Positions 48,737 to 63,898 of a stretch of 64,000 nt of DNA are shown here, one piece after another (positions within the stretch are counted from its first letter, which is position 1; every line of letters begins with the position of its first letter). The translations under genes were made by a program, and so were the position numbers. Source of the DNA: Lucifuga dentata (Eukaryota > Chordata > Actinopteri > Ophidiiformes > Bythitidae); NCBI GenBank assembly GCA_014773175.1, contig VXCM01002565.1:71769-135768 (forward strand). Reading direction: 5' to 3'. The notes under the pieces are model-generated. The model was not told the DNA's origin. It worked only from the letters and a program-made list of their open reading frames with translations, and ran no database searches.

Positions 48737-51700
48737 TTAGTTTGCAAAGGTTTGATGCACAGCCTGGACAATGTGCTTGGCGCTGATGCCGAAAATGTCC
48801 AGCAGCTCCTGGGGCTTTCCACTGCGGGGTACGCCTGTTACTGCCAGCCGAGTCACCACAAAACCGGGCTCCTCACCCACTGCTGCTAGCACTGCTTCAC
48901 CAAGACCACCTAGACAAAGGAGAGAGATGATCAGACCGGCACACAGGAACAATCCATCAAAATAATGTGCTGAGGTAAGGTGATTTTAATGAAATCACCT
49001 TACCATACCGGCCATTTTGCATGTTTGAGCCTAATATATTCAATTTTCATACATGTTATGTTACTGACAATCATTTTCCAAAGGATAAAACCGTATTTCA
49101 GCTTTCCTGATATTTTGCAAAATCTTTCAAATCAAATATTCAAGCGATACACCCACCTTAAAAATCGATGTTTTGCCTGGTAATAGTTACGCAGCCTTAT
49201 GAAGTCACGATCATTTAAATTTTTTGATAAACACAGGTCTTCTTTTGGGACTATATTCCCCAGTGGAGACATACATCCATTCAGCACTTTTTTACTGCGC
49301 TTAAACGCTAAAATTACAAAACTTCAAAAAAACCTGAATACATCTTGTTCACGATGATGGATTACTATCCCAAGAACCTTTCAAGTCTCAACAAGTTGAT
49401 TTTAATAGCATACCAGAATGAACTGAAACCAATGGCAGTCTGGAAGGTAGGACAAAAATTATTTTAATTCACTGTTCCAGTACTATGCTTTAGTATGAAT
49501 TGTCAGTAACGTTATGTGTATGAAAATTGAATATATTAGGCTCAAACATGCAAAATGGACGGTATGGTCCTTTAAAAAAAAGGAATTGAAAAAATGAATT
49601 GACACAACAACAAACAGCCACCACCTACCCTCCTTGTAGTGGTCCTCCACAGTAATGATTCGACCTCCTGTGGCTCTGGCACTGGCCAAGATAGCAGAGG
49701 CATCCAGGGGCTTGATGGTGAATGGGTCAATCACGCGAATGTTCTTCCCTACAGGAAATCATTTTAAAGTCATTACTTTATAGATTTATTTTAGGCTATA
49801 CCAGCTGAGGGTTGTTAGCGAACTGAACAACCGATAACGCAAACATTTGAATTACTTCACATTGCAGTCCTAGTTGGTGATTATGAAATGTAGCCTTCAG
49901 ACAAATTCATACATTTGTCCACTAGAGGGCAGTATGAGTTTACCTTCCTTGGCTAGAATATCGGCAGCAGTAAGGGCCTCGTGCAGAGTAACGCCAGCGC
50001 CGATCACAGTCACTTGGTCACTGTCAGACTGGCGCACCACCTAGTGATTTATACACAATTATTCCTGTCCTGAATTCGTATTTATGGTGTTACATGACCA
50101 TCTCATTTTATTGATATAACCACTTCTCACATCAGAATTAATATGTAAAACCGAAAAAAACATCATGATAGGATTCGTTACCTTGGCCAAGCCCACTTCA
50201 AACTTCTCTTCTGGAGCGTAGATGACTGCAGTGTCTGGTCTGCTGGTACGGATGAAGCAGATACCCTGAAAATCAAGAGAGACACTGTCAGCAACATTAC
50301 TGCTACAGCCCTTAGAAAAAAGCTGATCCAGCCAAGATGACTAACCTTGGTGTTGGCTGCAAGCTCCACAGCTCTCTCTGTGGACACTGCATCACTGGGG
50401 TAGAACACAGTGCATGTGGGGATAGCCCGGAACATGGCCAGGTCCTCTAGCGCCATCTGGGAGGGGCCATCCTCACCTAAGGGCAGTTTGTGGATAGGTT
50501 GCACTTTGTCCTACATGAAAAAGTTGTGGAGCTTAACCAGAAATCTTACCAATTGAAACTCCACAGTGGGATCCGACCAGATTAACATTTGACTGGGAGA
50601 TGGCTCCCATTCTGATCTGGTCATAGGCTCTGGACAGGAAGGCAGCAAATGTACTGGCAAATGCAACTGTGCGGTCACGGGTGGCACAGCCAATGGCTAC
50701 TCCAACCTGCAGCAGCAACAGCCAAAAACAGCAGCAATATGGGTTAGTCGCAATGACAGTGGACGTGATTAAGCCCAAGTGTACTTGTAGAAGAAAACTT
50801 AAACTAACACCAAGAAAAGGAGCAGTGCAGGAGCAGAGATTATCAGAGAAATAATAGTAACAGATTAGACTAATTTGGAGCAGATTATGGTAGAAAGGAG
50901 TGTAGAGTAAGCTAGTTATAGCTCATCTATCCCTTTAAAAGCTGAAGTGTGACCTTGATTCTATCCAATCAGTAACATAGGCTCAGCATCAGTTTTGTCA
51001 CAGATCAGAGTGCTTGTGGTATCACTGCAGTTGCAGCTACAGCATATTCAAAAATCACCCCTAAATATTGAAGGAGTTTTCTGTACCATGTTCTGTTCAG
51101 CGATGAAGCACTCAATGTAGCGTTCGGGGAAAGCCTTCTTGAAGGTCTCAGAGAACGTGGAGTTCTTTGTGTCTCCATCGAGAGCCACTACTCTTTGGCT
51201 TGACTGGCCCAGTTTTGCCAGAGCCAAGCCGTACGCGCGCCTTGTTGCCATCTGACGGGAAGAGAAGAGAGACTGTTAGCAACATGTTTGCAAGGGCAAT
51301 TTCCACAGCACAACCATTACACATGCAGGTTAAAGCGTTATCTAATCTCAGCTGTTAATATCCATGAGAAAAGGTCACAACCCACTAAGCCAACAAACAT
51401 TTGTCACGGTGAATTTTAACCCATTGAATGTTTCTTGATCCACTACACAACTAATAGATACACTCCTCAAAGCTCAATTCCCCAAACAAGTTTATACTGA
51501 AGAAAGACAAAGGTACCTTGTCTCCCTTTTTGTAGGCTGGGGGTGAAGGCAGGGAGATAGGGCTAAGGTCTGCAGGAGCTGTGTCCTCACTGGGCAACTC
51601 AGGGGACAGGGTCTTGTTAGGGACCTGGATCTGATCCTGCAGGTCTTTCAGGATTTCATCCACACGATCCTTGGGGATGGGTTTGCCATGCCAGTTATCC

Positions 51701-54700
51701 TGGTCCTCAATGTCTACAGCCATAGGGTGAGGAAAAGTCTCAAAAATCCAATTCACAGAGAACAATATAAACAATGCTAAGACTAAAATGGCCACTGTAA
51801 GAAAGATTCACTCACTTTTGAGTCCTTTGCCCTTGTATGTCTTGGCGATAATGCAGGTGGGTTTACTCTTGACTTGCTGAGCCTGCCAGAAAGCTTTGCA
51901 CAGCTCCTCCACATCATGGCCATCCACAACATAAGTGTTCCACCTACACAAAAAAAAGGCACAAGTTAAACAGCACACTACTCTATACAACAAATATTAA
52001 CACACATGCATACACACTCAAGCATAACACAGGTCATCTTGTGTTATGACAAATTAAGCATCAACTTCATTAACGTGAAGTGTAACTGTATAACTTGATG
52101 TGTAAGAAACATGAAGGGGCACAGAAAAAAATTAAAGGTGGAGAGGACATAAGAGTTGAGAAACGCCTGTGCTTACATTATGGCTTCATAACAATTCATA
52201 CCAACAGCTTTTGAAAGTCGTAGTTGTTAAAGTCCTGAATTTGCAAGTTTGTAAAGCTGGGAGCTGGGCACTGACCCAAAGGCTTCAGTGCGCTTGCGGT
52301 ATGTTTCCATCTCATGCTTCAGGGGTGCAGCCTCACTCTGACCAAGCCGATTCACGTCCAAGACAGCCACCAAGTTGTCCAGCTGGTAGTGGGAGGCGAA
52401 GGCCATGGCCTCCCACACAGAACCCTCAGAACACTCTCCATCACCCAGCAGGCAGTACACACGGTAACTACAAAACAATGAACAAAGTCAGGACATGACA
52501 ACAATATTAGCACTGCTTTCAAAATAATGAAATACTACTGACTGCCAACAATCAATCCATTTTGGGAGATGTGAACCACCCAGAAAAATCACACTCAATG
52601 AGACCAGACCAATTAATTGTCATCTCATGAGGAACCTGTGAATACCTGTTGAACTCGTTCTCACACAGAGTAATTCTGATTTTTAGTACTGATAGGTGGG
52701 ATCTAGTTCACCTACTACAGTTTACTACTATTGATGGTGCAATCAGGATTTTAGGTCCAATATTGGTCACCAATTTGATGTCATTTCAGATCCAACAGTT
52801 AATGTTTCTATCATCATTCTAAAGTGGGGTGACTCAATAATACTGATATATTCCTCTCTAGTAAAGACAGCAGTATCCTCTTTCAAAAATTCAACACCAG
52901 TCTTCCAAATTACGCCTGCATTGTTTGTAAAATGAGCTACAAACAGCCTGCCAATAAGTAACCGAAAATACCTAATGAACTAAATCCCCTTCATGCAACA
53001 AAATTAATAAATCCAGACATTCTTTGAAAAATTTATTATTTTGCTGGCTATCACCCTCTTCATTTGTCTTAAAGCTCAATTTTGTGCACACACTCACTGA
53101 GATTTATCAAAGTTTTTCCCAGTGTAGGCCATTCCGCAGGCAGCCCCAAGACCCTGCCCCAGAGAGCCTGTAGCCACGTCAACAAAAGCCAGTTTCTAGT
53201 GAACAGAAAAAAGACAAAATTTGATAACAGTTATACAAAGAAACTAGATGGAATGTAATGGACAAGTCACTAAGGCCAATTAAAAAGGAACTGAATAATG
53301 AGTCCTGACTTACTGGTGTGGGGTGGCCTTCCAGGTCACTGTCAATCTTGCGAAGGTTGAGCAGATCAGACTCCGTCACGTAACCTGCCTCAGCCCAGGC
53401 AGCATACAGGACAGGAGCAGCATGACCCTGGAGGCAAAGGGAGAAGAAAACAAATTTGCTACTTTCTTGGGTACTCTAAACGGTATTCATCGATATCAAA
53501 AAACATGTACCAACCTTTGACATGACAAAGCGATCGTTACACTGGTTGCGAGGATCATCTGCGTTGTAACGCATAGTGTGGAAGAAGAGCACAGACATGA
53601 GCTCTGCTGCGCTGCAACATGATGTGGGGTGACTGAAGAAGAGAAAGCAAGACAGCTTACTGCTAACAGCTCACAGTGACAAGCGAGCCATTGTTTAAAG
53701 TAAAGGCACACTCATGTACGTGTTACAGCATTCCTGAAACTTTACAGTTAAGTTATTGACAATTGAAAGATCACACGTTACAATTCATTAAAGTATTACT
53801 GGTATACAATGACAAAACCCACTTCTGTGCAGAAAGTCATTCCAGAACAACATGATATAATCATACAAATAACTTAAAACAAGCAGTCACACATTTGGGA
53901 GTCATGGCCTCCAATGGACTGGGATTAGAAATGTCACTCATGTCCTATTGTTACTGTGTACAATGATCACACAAGTTCTGCCTTCACAGTTCAGGTCCCA
54001 AAAGACCATTGAAGTAGGAAGATAAATGAGCTTGTGAAATTGTTAGTTGCTGAACAGTGGTCTGAATATTGTGACGGACGGGTTTAGAAATCCTACATGC
54101 GTAACTCAACAGCAGCTCAGCTTCCCTATATGGTTAAAATATAGATGGCGTTACTTCGCTCATGCTGGAAACACAGCTACTGTAGTTATATTATTCAAAC
54201 ACACATCATGTCTGTATTAAATTTGATTTAAAAAAAAACAAAACAAAAAAAAAAAAAAAANAAAAAAAAAAAAAAACACACATCCACATCCTTCCATTTA
54301 CCCCTTGTCCTTCTGTTGATAACCTGCTGAGAAATAAATGTATGCAAAGTCGTAAGAGCCATTATAAAAGCAGTCACACTCCTACTGAGCAGCATTTCAT
54401 TTGAATGACAAACAACATATGGTGAGTTTAACGTGACAAAACTCCTTTGTTAAGAGGAGACAGCCGCATCAAATCATTTCTAAGGATGTCTCTCCTCAGA
54501 CAAGTTCACGTTTGGGGCATTCAACAACAGATTCATCCATTTCCTTGTTAAATGCTGTAAGGAAGTGATAACAGGTTTCTCAACAAATCTTTCCTTTCTG
54601 GAAGTTTAAGTTACATCAGTAGGTAAATGTTTCACAATGTAGGATTCTTGGAGGAAGTAATGCAAATGTAATATAATAGCATGCTGGAGGGTGATGCACT

Positions 54701-56106
54701 ATGAACAATGCACCATCTGTCTGAATGTTTTGTACCACATGACCGACAACTGCCGTTAAAGTAATGTAACCAGTTGCAGTCCTGCAGTGGTGCAACTTCT
54801 GCTTGCTCTGAAACAATTTGGGCACCATCTACAATATTGACAAAGAACTTACAAAAATGTGATGCAGAAACTAATCTGAGATCAGCTACAACAAATAGGA
54901 GGGAAAAAAAACATTCTGTGCAGCTGAGTGGTAGCAGAATGAGTGTGTTGGGGCTTGCCTGAGTTTTGAATGGGTAGACACTAATAGTCATGAAATGAAT
55001 GGTAATCATGAAAGAACAAGAGAAAGACAGATGAGGGCCAGAGCTACAGTACTTTTTTCTTTTTTATGAATAGTCAAAATTAATTTCTACAAACTCAAAA
55101 ATAACACCAATCTGAATCACATATTTGTCTATTCATTTTCTGAAAGGTGATATTAATTTAAATCTGTTAGATACCACTGATGTTATGCATTTTGAATATT
55201 TAAACTCCAAGTCCAATTAGTATTAAAGGACCTATAAAAAGGGCTCTTCATTGCAGAGATTATAGTCTCCTGCTCATGAGGAAACTGTTGAGCATTAGCA
55301 TAAGTTATCCTGCTTGACCCTGCATTTATCCTAGGAAGATGTTGATTTTTGCAGTGCTTACTGCATTATTGAAATTTGGCATGAGGCAATAGTGCAGGCG
55401 CCCTTTGACTCGTCATTTGGTGTTGATCAGCACTGTATGTCTGTGATATAACGGGGAAAAAACGAAATAATGCTATTAGCGGTTTATTTGGTATGTCTGC
55501 AGCTACAACTTTAAATCAGAGCCTCCAATCCTCCACGACTTTCTATTCACGTGATCACGTGATTTTATTTAACGAGATTTGTACATAACGAGGATCTTTG
55601 TAACTGATGTACTAATGGAAGTTCTGTTTTCTAAAAAAGTACTAATGTAATGTAAGTCACCGGCATAGACGAGGCCATTTGATTTAGTTTATACTAAAGT
55701 CTAAACACACCGATAAATGCTCAGCTAATGCTAGCCATAGCTTAGATTGCTAAGTAACTCGAAATGAACTTGTACCGTTACAGGTTTGCACGATCACGAG
55801 CTAGCTAACGTTAGCTTACGGTTCTGTGAAGCTCTATTTCCGACTCTGCCTGCAGACCTTGTGCAGCACGTGCATCCAGGCCACGCAGGTGAAACGTGCG
55901 TCATTTTACAACGCCACACTTTACGTAATATTTTCTTCATTTATAACCAAAGTGATTCTGACAAATTCCACCTAACAGTAATAACTTTTTGTAACTTACC
56001 CAGAGTTTGAGGCGCATGTTGCCTTGATAGAGCTGATCCTAAGCTTGTTTGCAATATCTTTCAGCCCCTGCAGAGTTTTTTCATCGGGTTTGTGGTAGCT
56101 GGTCAT
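48737..56106 (-). CDS. tkt: Transketolase
   Basis: Cytosolic thiamine-diphosphate enzyme of the non-oxidative pentose phosphate pathway that moves two-carbon units between sugar phosphates. Fourteen exons, in order: 56106-56000, 53632-53515, 53427-53314, 53195-53098, 52467-52276, 51943-51816, 51713-51517, 51251-51087, 50706-50550, 50476-50346, 50265-50182, 50040-49944, 49748-49629, 48909-48737. They sum to 1881 bases, 626 aa (human TKT 623), with perfect phase. Landmarks: [20 protein letters not shown] start, GHPTSC at 36-41, SKGHAAP, the cofactor motif G154-D155-G156 to N185, [18 protein letters not shown], and [10 protein letters not shown] in the C-terminal domain. The full cofactor domain is present, so this is TKT-like rather than TKTL1, which lost part of it. 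Fish have more than one tkt copy; I cannot say which this is. Confidence 0.96.
49002..49568. mobile_element. Foldback (MITE-like) element filling the last tkt intron
   Basis: About 70 bp at 49002-49071 reappear as reverse complement at 49499-49568 with few mismatches (shared core ATTTTGCATGTTTGAGCCTA). The 567-bp unit has no coding capacity and occupies most of the 719-bp intron between the last two tkt exons. A separate 13-bp perfect inverted repeat (GGTAAGGTGATTT) at 48974-49004 overlaps its left edge. Confidence 0.75.
54240..54277. repeat. Poly-A run with single N
   Basis: About 37 A with N at 54261, in the first tkt intron (53633-55999). That 2.4-kb intron shows no other exon. Confidence 0.9.
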
Positions 56107-56111
56107 GGCTT

Positions 56112-56242
56112 CTCAATTTTTTTTTCCCGACAGTCGCGTACGGCTAGCCTCGGTATTTGAATCACACCACTGCTTTNCTCAATTTTTTTTTCCCGACAGT
56201 CGCGTACGGCTAGCCTCGGTATTTGAATCACACCACTGCTTT
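56112..56242. repeat. 65-bp perfect duplication around a single N in the tkt 5' UTR
   Basis: Bases 56112-56176 recur at 56178-56242, with N at 56177, starting five bases upstream of the tkt ATG. The true promoter spacing is therefore about 66 bases shorter than shown. Confidence 0.9.
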
Positions 56243-56373
56243 CCGGTACCGTGGGTTCAACGCTGCACCACCAGTATTAACGACCCCGTGCAAGAACAAC
56301 CGAGAAGAGCAGGAAGAGCACTGCAAAAGAAGCGGAGGCCTTACGTCTCCTCTGACAGCCACTCCCACCTAAT

Positions 56374-56384
56374 CCAATCATTGG
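56374..56384. promoter_or_regulatory. Overlapping CCAAT boxes upstream of tkt
   Basis: CCAATCATTGG carries CCAAT on both strands, about 200 bases from the tkt ATG once the duplication is collapsed. Likely NF-Y type sites in a TATA-less promoter; inference from the motif and position. Confidence 0.35.
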
Positions 56385-57194
56385 AGGAAAACTGGTGGCG
56401 CAAACACTGAGGGAGATTCGTCTTTCCCTAACTCAGAACTCATCAAAGATAATAATCTGATCATTTTACTTTTTATCATCAGATCACTAATATATCCACA
56501 ACTAAAGCCAGGGCCTGTTAACAGAGGCTGTATAATCATGAACTCTGAATGCAAGAAATGTACAATGTAGAGAAGCTTTACAGAAAATACAACATATGCT
56601 GTCCTTTCATTGACATGCGCAGTTCACTTCTGCACTTTGATAACAGATAAATGTTGTGCAAGTGCTTAACTACTTCAAATGACTACTGTTAAAGTCTGAA
56701 ACAATTCCGTTGTTATGTTGATTTTAGAATAGGTTAATTCTCTGACATGCTATGCAGCACTGTTCCTTTAAGCCAGTTGAAGCTGTGTCTGGATGGCTGC
56801 CAACAGGGAAATTATTTTGCCTTCTCATCCTAACTCAGGGAAACATCCAGCTTAGCTCACAGCGCAAGGTTCAAATATCCCCCTTTTAATTATATTCCTT
56901 TGTCACTCACACATGGCTGTTAACTTCAGCTGTTTGTATATGTCAATTTGCATTTGTATATGTCAATAAATACATAAGAAATGAAACATTTCAGTTTTAT
57001 TGTCAAAAAATGTGCAAGACTGGAAATTAAGCTTCATGCATGGATTTATGGAACATAAAAACATCAAACACGATAACTATATAACATTTTCAATACAATG
57101 CTTGTGCAATTTAATGTTCACTTCCAGACCAAGCCCAGTATTTCAAGAAAGCCAAGATTTGAACACTTCCTCATTTTGACTATCATAAGAAATG
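56385..57194. other. Spacer between tkt promoter and lrrc23 3' end
   Basis: About 800 bases without an exon. It includes the lrrc23 3' UTR, with an AATAAA (minus strand) at 56996-57001, about 195 bases after the stop codon. Confidence 0.5.
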
Positions 57195-59764
57195 CTACGG
57201 CTCAGGTATTTCCTCTTGTTGTAGTTCCTGAAATGACATACATGGTCATTGTTAAAGTAACATAAAGGGGAGCAGTCTTTACCCAACCATGTAAAAAAAA
57301 AAAACAAAGAAAAAAAAAGGACTAATACATGCCACATTTATTTGCTTTACCTTGATTTTTTCCAAGGCTTCAATCCTCTCTTCAGAGAAGATGGGGTCTT
57401 TGTCAAGTCGCTCGAGCTGAGGTAGGTGCATCAGTACACACAGACGGTAGTCCATTATTTCCTCCACTGGATTCTCAGAAAGAACCAGTGTCTTCAGAGT
57501 TTTTGACACAAGCTTGAGGCTTCGTAGGGCATCCTGATTTGAGACTGCATTACCTCTGTGAGAAAGACAGACATGCTGTGAAGACACTGCCTATTCTGAC
57601 AGGATTAATGTGGGATTTTATTTACTGAATTGGCAAAATTACCAAATAAGATGAATGCTGCTGGTAATTATAATCATGACTCTGTTATGACCTGATAACC
57701 TGATAAAACTCTGTACCTGATATTGAGGTGCTGCAGACACTTCATGTTGGGACTGAGGCCGTCAAGCGTTTCCAGCTGGTTGTCTCGAAGGTGAAGGGTG
57801 GTGAGGTGTTGAAGTCTATCCAAACCCTCCAGATGTTTGATAACGTTTTGGGCCTGAATAGAGAGCAAGAAGAATTGGACACTATTCTATGGGACCATCA
57901 TTACACAGGTGGTAACAGTTCAGTATCAACAGGTGTATTAGGTATATTAACATCTCATAGTAATTTGTTTTCTTACCAGATATAATTGCTGTAGATTGGG
58001 AAGGTAGATGCCATCAGTGGTATCCAAGCGGTTTCCTCTCAGCTCTAGAGTTACCAAGTTGGCCAAACATCCACTGTGAAGACCAGTCACTCTCTGGATA
58101 CTGTTACCTGCCACAGAGGTTTCAAATTTTTCAAGTCAAAGCCCTTCCTTCATTACTAAATGCACTGCTGCTGGATATGAATAAACCAACCAATGAGACT
58201 GAGGCTCTCTAAGGCAGGTCCAACCAGGCCCTCCAGGTCTGTCAGCTGGTTCACTGCCATACTCAGCCACTGCAGGTAGACCAGCTTATCCAGAGGTTGC
58301 CCTTTGAAACACGCCACAGCGTTATTGTCAACCTGCCAAAAAAGTCGTTTTTCAAAATTTACCAAGCAGAATGTTGTTGACAGCCCCTAGACATGTTCTT
58401 TAAAGAACAGAGGCTTCTTGCCTTTAGCCAAAGCAGCTGGGTCAGTGACTCCAGAGGCGAAAGATCTGCAAGGTGGTTGTTAGACAAATCCAAGAAACGC
58501 AGATGAATATAACTGCTGATTGCAGCTATGTCTGTCAGTTGTCTGTCAAGCAGAGCCATGACAAGGGAAAATTAGTCAAGAATAGTAATGGACACAATAA
58601 AATGAGGATTAGCAGAACAATAGCACGTAATTTAAAAAAAAATTTATTTTATCTAATTCTTACTTGTCTTTCAGGTCCAGTTTGACAAATGCATGTCCTA
58701 GTCCATTTCCTGTTCGACAAAGTAGCGAGAGCCCCTGACTTATGGTTTCTTTGGTCAACTCACAAACCGGTACCTGCAGAGCACAAAGAAGGAAGATGTC
58801 AAATGATTTAACCCACAGGGAGAAAAAAAATTAAGACAGGCTCTGATGGTTGCTCATGGGAGCCCAGGAAGCAGGCACCACTACGTAACACATTTTCAAG
58901 ACCATTTTTATATATATTTTTTAACCCCACACTTGGTCTCCTCTTTAGACCCTCCTATCAGGGTGCATACAAACAATTCCAAATAATCCTACCTCATTTA
59001 CTGGGATGAACAGAGCCTAATGTTAATGTTAACCATCTCTACTTTATTCATAAACCTTGTTGGGAGCAGCACACAGTTTTGAGAGTATGCTGCATGCTTA
59101 GTTCAGGACAAAGATAGCCTCACTGAACACCACGTGTTCACACAACCCCTCTACAATGCTAGTTCTAGGAATTATAGCAATTGTAAAGACACCTGTCATT
59201 TCAATGAATTTTGTGCCTTATACAAATACTTTATCTAGTCGATAATCCAGCATCCACATTACCTTCCTGGTTTCAGTTATGAGGACTATGAGTATGTGGG
59301 TTTTAAAGATTAGAGGAAGTATACTGTAAACTCGATAAACTCTGTTAACACCAGCAACCTGTAATGGCAGGTTTTTTTTTTTTTTGTTTGTTTTTTTGTA
59401 AACCAGTGAATAGTTAACACTTTAAATCCAAACTAAAATACAATGACTTAACCCAGTACATAGAAAATTCCCAGGCGACTTGCTTCCAAATCTATGTAAA
59501 TGTATACTGTATATATTCTGTACCAACCATGTAATGACAGAAAGATCAACTCCGACATGATTTTATTCACCTATCAGTGCGAGTTTAAATGAGTCTAAAG
59601 TAGTTCTTTTGTGTGGTGTCATTGTAGTTCTATCACTGACTGAGAACTTAGTGTACCTGGTCTTCCTCTCCGTGCCCTTGTTGTTGTGTTGCCTCCTCTT
59701 CCTCTCCTTCTCCCTCTCCTTCCTCTCCCTCCATCAAGACTGCATCTTCGTCCATCTCAGACAT
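57195..59764 (-). CDS. lrrc23: Leucine-rich repeat-containing protein 23
   Basis: Axonemal protein of the radial spoke 3 head in motile cilia and sperm flagella (known for the family). Exons, in order: 59764-59657, 58773-58664, 58542-58422, 58332-58191, 58107-57977, 57853-57717, 57555-57351, 57227-57195. They total 987 bases, 328 aa (human 343), with perfect phase. The N-terminus is strongly acidic (MSEMDEDAVLMEGEEGEGEG). Then come ISQGLSLLCRTGNGLGHAFV, a series of LRRs such as SYIHLRFLDLSNNHLADLSP and LTTLHLRDNQLETL, and the LRR cap with PQLERLDKDPIF, all closely matching LRRC23. The third coding exon ends at a GC donor (AAG then gcaaga) instead of GT. A candidate RFX site lies upstream. Confidence 0.93.
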
Positions 59765-61039
59765 TATAGCCGTTTGTCGTACTGGTTTTTCACAAAGGTG
59801 ACATTGGAATATAAGATGTCAAACGATTGGTGGTTGCTAAAATATATCCATTTTACTACGTCTGTGCGTCAAAGCAACCCGATGACAGCTAATGTCAGCT
59901 AACTTATTGAGTTAAATTGGTCAGTTAATTTTACCAATTTCAGTTTTACCACAATTAGCAAGAAGTTGAAAGTTAAGTACTGACTTATCCTGATATCTTA
60001 TGAAGTGAAAATTGTTAAATACATCTGACTTTTACCTTTACGTAGCTAACACCGCCAGCAAACTGCGTGCACGTTGTTATGGTTACCATGTAAACGACGC
60101 CGTAAAGTGTAGAACAGTGTTCTAAACTTCTGCTGACTCATTTCATCTGTTTTGTTCAGCGATTGTTATATGCTTTGCAGTAAACAACTGCTGCAGGCTA
60201 CAAGTTGCATTACCTATCTCACAACAAGAGTTACATGTATTCCTCTTTTTTTTTGACCACCGCTTTTGCAAAAATGGCTTTGGAAATTTCACGTTCATAT
60301 GTTGAAAGGTTTGTTACTATTTACCTACTTTCTCATACAAGACAATAATTATAAAATATCTTCATAGTGGTGTTATTCTGAATTTACATGAGCTTGACGA
60401 ATCACAATCACATTAATCAACAAATACAGAAATAAAAACAGTTTTCTCCAGAGATAACTGTTACATTATGCATCAAACCAGAAAAATAACAGACACTGCT
60501 CATCTACACACTAGTGTTAGTGCGATTGTCCATTTCATGGGGCCATAGTCTCTAGTTCCCACTACAGGTATAAAATGCGCACTCAAAAATTTATACACAG
60601 TTTATGTCCAGATCAGTCATTCACTGAATGACAAGGTATATAACAAAACAATCTATGGTGCATAGACGGTAATATTAGAAATGCCATCTGCTGCCATAAA
60701 GATCTGTACTGATCTTTCATTTTTCTAACAGCAAATGTCTCCCAATCACTTAAAGCTTGTTTATCATCACACACAAGCTCTGAAAAAAGAGCACACCCCA
60801 AAGTGTATCATTCTGGGAGAAAGTAAAAGGTGCATTTTGTGCAATATTCTGACATCCACTGCTACAGGATCAATTCTGATGAATGTATTAAGACAGCTGA
60901 GGTAAATTTAATCTCAAACCAAAATTAATTATGAGGTTTTCCTACAGATCATCTATGTGATGTTAACGGTGAAGAGTTGTGTGCTGGGCTTTGTCCTTGT
61001 CCTAGCTGGGTCAGAGGATGGGGTTTTGAGGGTAAGAGA
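59765..61039. other. lrrc23 promoter and 3' flank of the rbm10-like gene
   Basis: No exon is supported. The region around 60040-60120 is relatively CpG-rich and is likely the lrrc23 promoter. The right part should be the 3' UTR of the rbm10-like gene. No G-patch coding sequence is visible on the minus strand here. Confidence 0.5.
60082..60095 (+). promoter_or_regulatory. Candidate RFX X-box upstream of lrrc23
   Basis: GTTACCATGTAAAC resembles the palindromic X-box (GTTGCCATGGCAAC). The first half-site is perfect by the GTNRCC consensus and the second has two mismatches. It lies about 320 bases upstream of the lrrc23 ATG. RFX factors drive ciliary genes, which fits lrrc23. Confidence 0.4.
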
Positions 61040-63898
<2,859 letters not shown>

